Below, one piece after another: positions 7,655 through 8,927 of a DNA stretch of 8,927 nt. The DNA comes from Rhodospirillales bacterium (GTDB taxonomy: Bacteria; Pseudomonadota; Alphaproteobacteria; Acetobacterales; Acetobacteraceae), in NCBI GenBank assembly GCA_015654825.1, contig JAATGE010000471.1, positions 1-8,927 of the forward strand, given 5' to 3'. Positions within the stretch are counted from its first letter, which is position 1. Each line of letters starts with the position of its first letter. Made by a program: the position numbers and the translations under genes. Below the pieces are notes generated by a model, which did no database searches, had not been told where the DNA came from, and worked only from the letters and a program-made list of their open reading frames with translations.

Positions 7655-8118
7655 TGCGCTGCCCCTTCTGCGGCCACGAGGACACTGCGGTCAAAGACAG
7701 CCGCCCGGCGGAGGATGGCGCCGCCATCCGCCGGCGCCGCTTCTGCACCAGCTGCGGCCAGCGCTTCACCACCGTCGAGCGCGTCCAGCTCCGCGAACTG
7801 ACCGTCATCAAGTCGGACGGCCGCCGCGTCCCCTTCGAGGCCGAGAAACTCTCCCGCTCGATCCGCGTCGCCATGCGCAAACGCCCGATCGAGGAGGACC
7901 GCATCGACCGCATCGTCAACGGCATCGTCCGCCAGCTGGAATCCTCCGGCGACACCGAAATCCCCACCTCCCAGATCGGCGAACAGGTGATGCAAACGCT
8001 GAAAGCGGTCGACGAGGTCGCCTATGTCCGCTTCGCCAGCGTCTACCGCGATTTCCGCGAAGCCAAGGATTTCGAGGCCTTCCTGGGCCAAATGGAAGAC
8101 CCGAAATCCGCCCCATAA
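7654..8118 (+). CDS. nrdR: Transcriptional repressor NrdR
   Basis: NrdR represses ribonucleotide reductase operons by binding NrdR boxes, with ATP/dATP sensed by an ATP-cone domain. The 154-residue product has the family's normal size. The N-terminal zinc ribbon uses C3, C6, C31 and C34 ([11 protein letters not shown]..., [15 protein letters not shown]). The ATP cone spans about residues 47-138, from [18 protein letters not shown] to [15 protein letters not shown]. The start overlaps the upstream coiled-coil stop by one base and no separate strong promoter is visible, so expression probably depends on the upstream gene. No NrdR-box-like site is evident in the window, so its targets lie elsewhere. 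The gene ends in a convergent gap holding repeat R6. The ribD gene that often follows nrdR is not here. Confidence 0.97.
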   Translation: MRCPFCGHEDTAVKDSRPAEDGAAIRRRRFCTSCGQRFTTVERVQLRELTVIKSDGRRVPFEAEKLSRSIRVAMRKRPIEEDRIDRIVNGIVRQLESSGDTEIPTSQIGEQVMQTLKAVDEVAYVRFASVYRDFREAKDFEAFLGQMEDPKSAP

Positions 8119-8151
8119 AGGCGCCGATGCCACTCTCGGAAACCAAAAATC

Positions 8152-8202
8152 GGGGTCTGGGGCCTACTGGCCCCAGCGGGGTCCAGGGGCAGAGCCCTGG
8201 CC
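8152..8202 (-). repeat. Intergenic stem-loop repeat R6; likely bidirectional terminator
   Basis: This minus-oriented copy sits between the convergent nrdR and membrane-protein genes. Stem-loop 2 is CTGGGGCC-TACT-GGCCCCAG (8157-8176). Stem-loop 1 is CCAGGGGC-AGA-GCCCTGG (8183-8200) with one unpaired G. On the plus strand it is followed by TTCTCTTT (8203-8210), the best approach to a terminal U tract among the six copies, which suits termination of nrdR. Confidence 0.9.
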
Positions 8203-8236
8203 TTCTCTTTAACTGTTTGATCGCGAACTCCCCACG

Positions 8237-8927
8237 TTACGTGGCGAGGTCAACACCCGGCAGCGCCGGCTCCCGGCGGCGCAGGAAATTGCGGCTCGGC
8301 CGTTCATCCTCCGCCACGCCCAACGAGAATTGCTGATGCAGCCCCGCCATCATGCCCGCCGCGATCAGCCAGAACAGAATAGCGCCCACCGGCACCACCA
8401 CGACTTCGCGCGCCAGATCCCCGAGCTGAACCCGGCTCAACAGCCAGAAGCCGCCCAGCACGAGCGGTGACACCGCCAGCGAGTAGGCGACTGCGATAAA
8501 CCACCCATGTCCCCGGCTGACATGAAAGCTCTCGCTCGCGGCAAGGCGGTGTCCGAGCGCGATCGGCACCCCCATCAGGGTGAGGCGCAACAACGCGATG
8601 GCCGCCGCGGCGCACGGCACCGCCAGTAGCAATTCCGCCAGGAACGTCGAAACCTCCCCAATCGTCAGCAGCATGAAGCCGCGCAGCACCACGACGGCCT
8701 CCACCAGATACGGCCCCAAATGCAGCAGCAGCAGCAACCCGGTCATCGCCAGCAGCCGCCGCGTCGGCCGCAACGCGGCGAGCGACGTTGCCTCGTTCAG
8801 CCGAACCCGGCGCACCACGGCGCAAATCACGGCGGCCGCGGCGTAAGCCCCGAGAACCACCTCCTGCAGTTCGATGAAACCCATCAACGCGAGCCCGCTC
8901 CAGCCGAAATCGTGCAGCAGCGACCCC
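8237..8927 (-). CDS. Multi-pass membrane protein of unknown function, 5' end outside the window
   Basis: The frame is open from the right edge to the TAA at 8237-8239, giving at least 230 residues. It reads SLLHDFGWSGLALMGFIELQ at the edge, so the TTG/ATG codons near 8882-8887 are internal and not the start. I do not recognise the family. About six hydrophobic stretches are visible, for example VVLGAYAAAAVICAVV, LLAMTGLLLLLHLGPYLVEAVVVL, TFLAELLLAVPCAAAAIALL, WFIAVAYSLAVSPLVLGGFWLL and VVVVPVGAILFWLIAAGMMAGL. The amphipathic stretch between the third and fourth (HRLAASESFHVSRGHG) is probably a loop. A charged cytoplasmic-looking tail ends it (AEDERPSRNFLRRREPALPGVDLAT). No catalytic motif is apparent. 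It is convergent with nrdR and has no evident functional link to it. Confidence 0.8.
   Translation of the reverse strand, partial: GSLLHDFGWSGLALMGFIELQEVVLGAYAAAAVICAVVRRVRLNEATSLAALRPTRRLLAMTGLLLLLHLGPYLVEAVVVLRGFMLLTIGEVSTFLAELLLAVPCAAAAIALLRLTLMGVPIALGHRLAASESFHVSRGHGWFIAVAYSLAVSPLVLGGFWLLSRVQLGDLAREVVVVPVGAILFWLIAAGMMAGLHQQFSLGVAEDERPSRNFLRRREPALPGVDLAT

Overview
The window looks like chromosomal DNA from a high-GC alphaproteobacterium, most likely an Acetobacteraceae member (Rhodospirillales sensu lato). This rests on strong G/C bias at third codon positions, a zinc-independent type HemB, a glyA/nrdR neighbourhood common in alphaproteobacteria, and GC-rich intergenic hairpin repeats of a style I associate with Acetobacteraceae. 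The taxonomic call is an inference from style, not from a marker gene. Layout: (1) 1-104 is a G-rich array of 14-bp tandem repeats running up to a plus-strand gene (107-1270) for a protein resembling GT11-like glycosyltransferases, with a C-terminal FxxxFYxxxYPD module. Convergent to it is a minus-strand sulfotransferase-like gene (1368-2192). Together they suggest surface-glycan tailoring. (2) Four minus-strand genes follow one another in transcription order: APC-type amino-acid permease (5670 to 4216), hemB (4146 to 3148), a family-6 UDG-like hypoxanthine-DNA glycosylase (2862 to 2236) and the sulfotransferase. (3) glyA (5845-7146, plus) is divergent from the permease. Downstream lie a 70-residue coiled-coil protein (7442-7654), apparently leaderless, and nrdR (7654-8118), whose start overlaps the coiled-coil stop codon by one base. 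(4) A multi-pass membrane protein of unknown function runs in from the right edge on the minus strand (8927 to 8237) and is truncated by the window.

The coding content is mainly housekeeping: tetrapyrrole synthesis (HemB), serine/glycine and one-carbon metabolism (GlyA), ribonucleotide reductase control (NrdR), base-excision repair and amino-acid transport. I see no prophage, transposase, CRISPR array, tRNA or rRNA.

The unusual content is between the genes. Six copies (R1-R6) of an approximately 50-60 bp GC-rich element occupy most intergenic gaps. Each has two strong stem-loops, and some differences between copies are matched on both arms of a stem, which argues that the hairpins themselves matter. 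glyA is bracketed by two direct copies sharing 33 identical bases. A separate, roughly 230-bp nested inverted repeat with a very AT-rich centre (2914-3144) fills the gap between hemB and the glycosylase gene and looks MITE-like. Other candidates are a 17-bp operator-like palindrome at 2195-2211, a promoter placing the transcription start on the A of an ATG at 7442, and the tandem array at 1-84, whose 14-bp unit is not a multiple of three and has G-quadruplex spacing.
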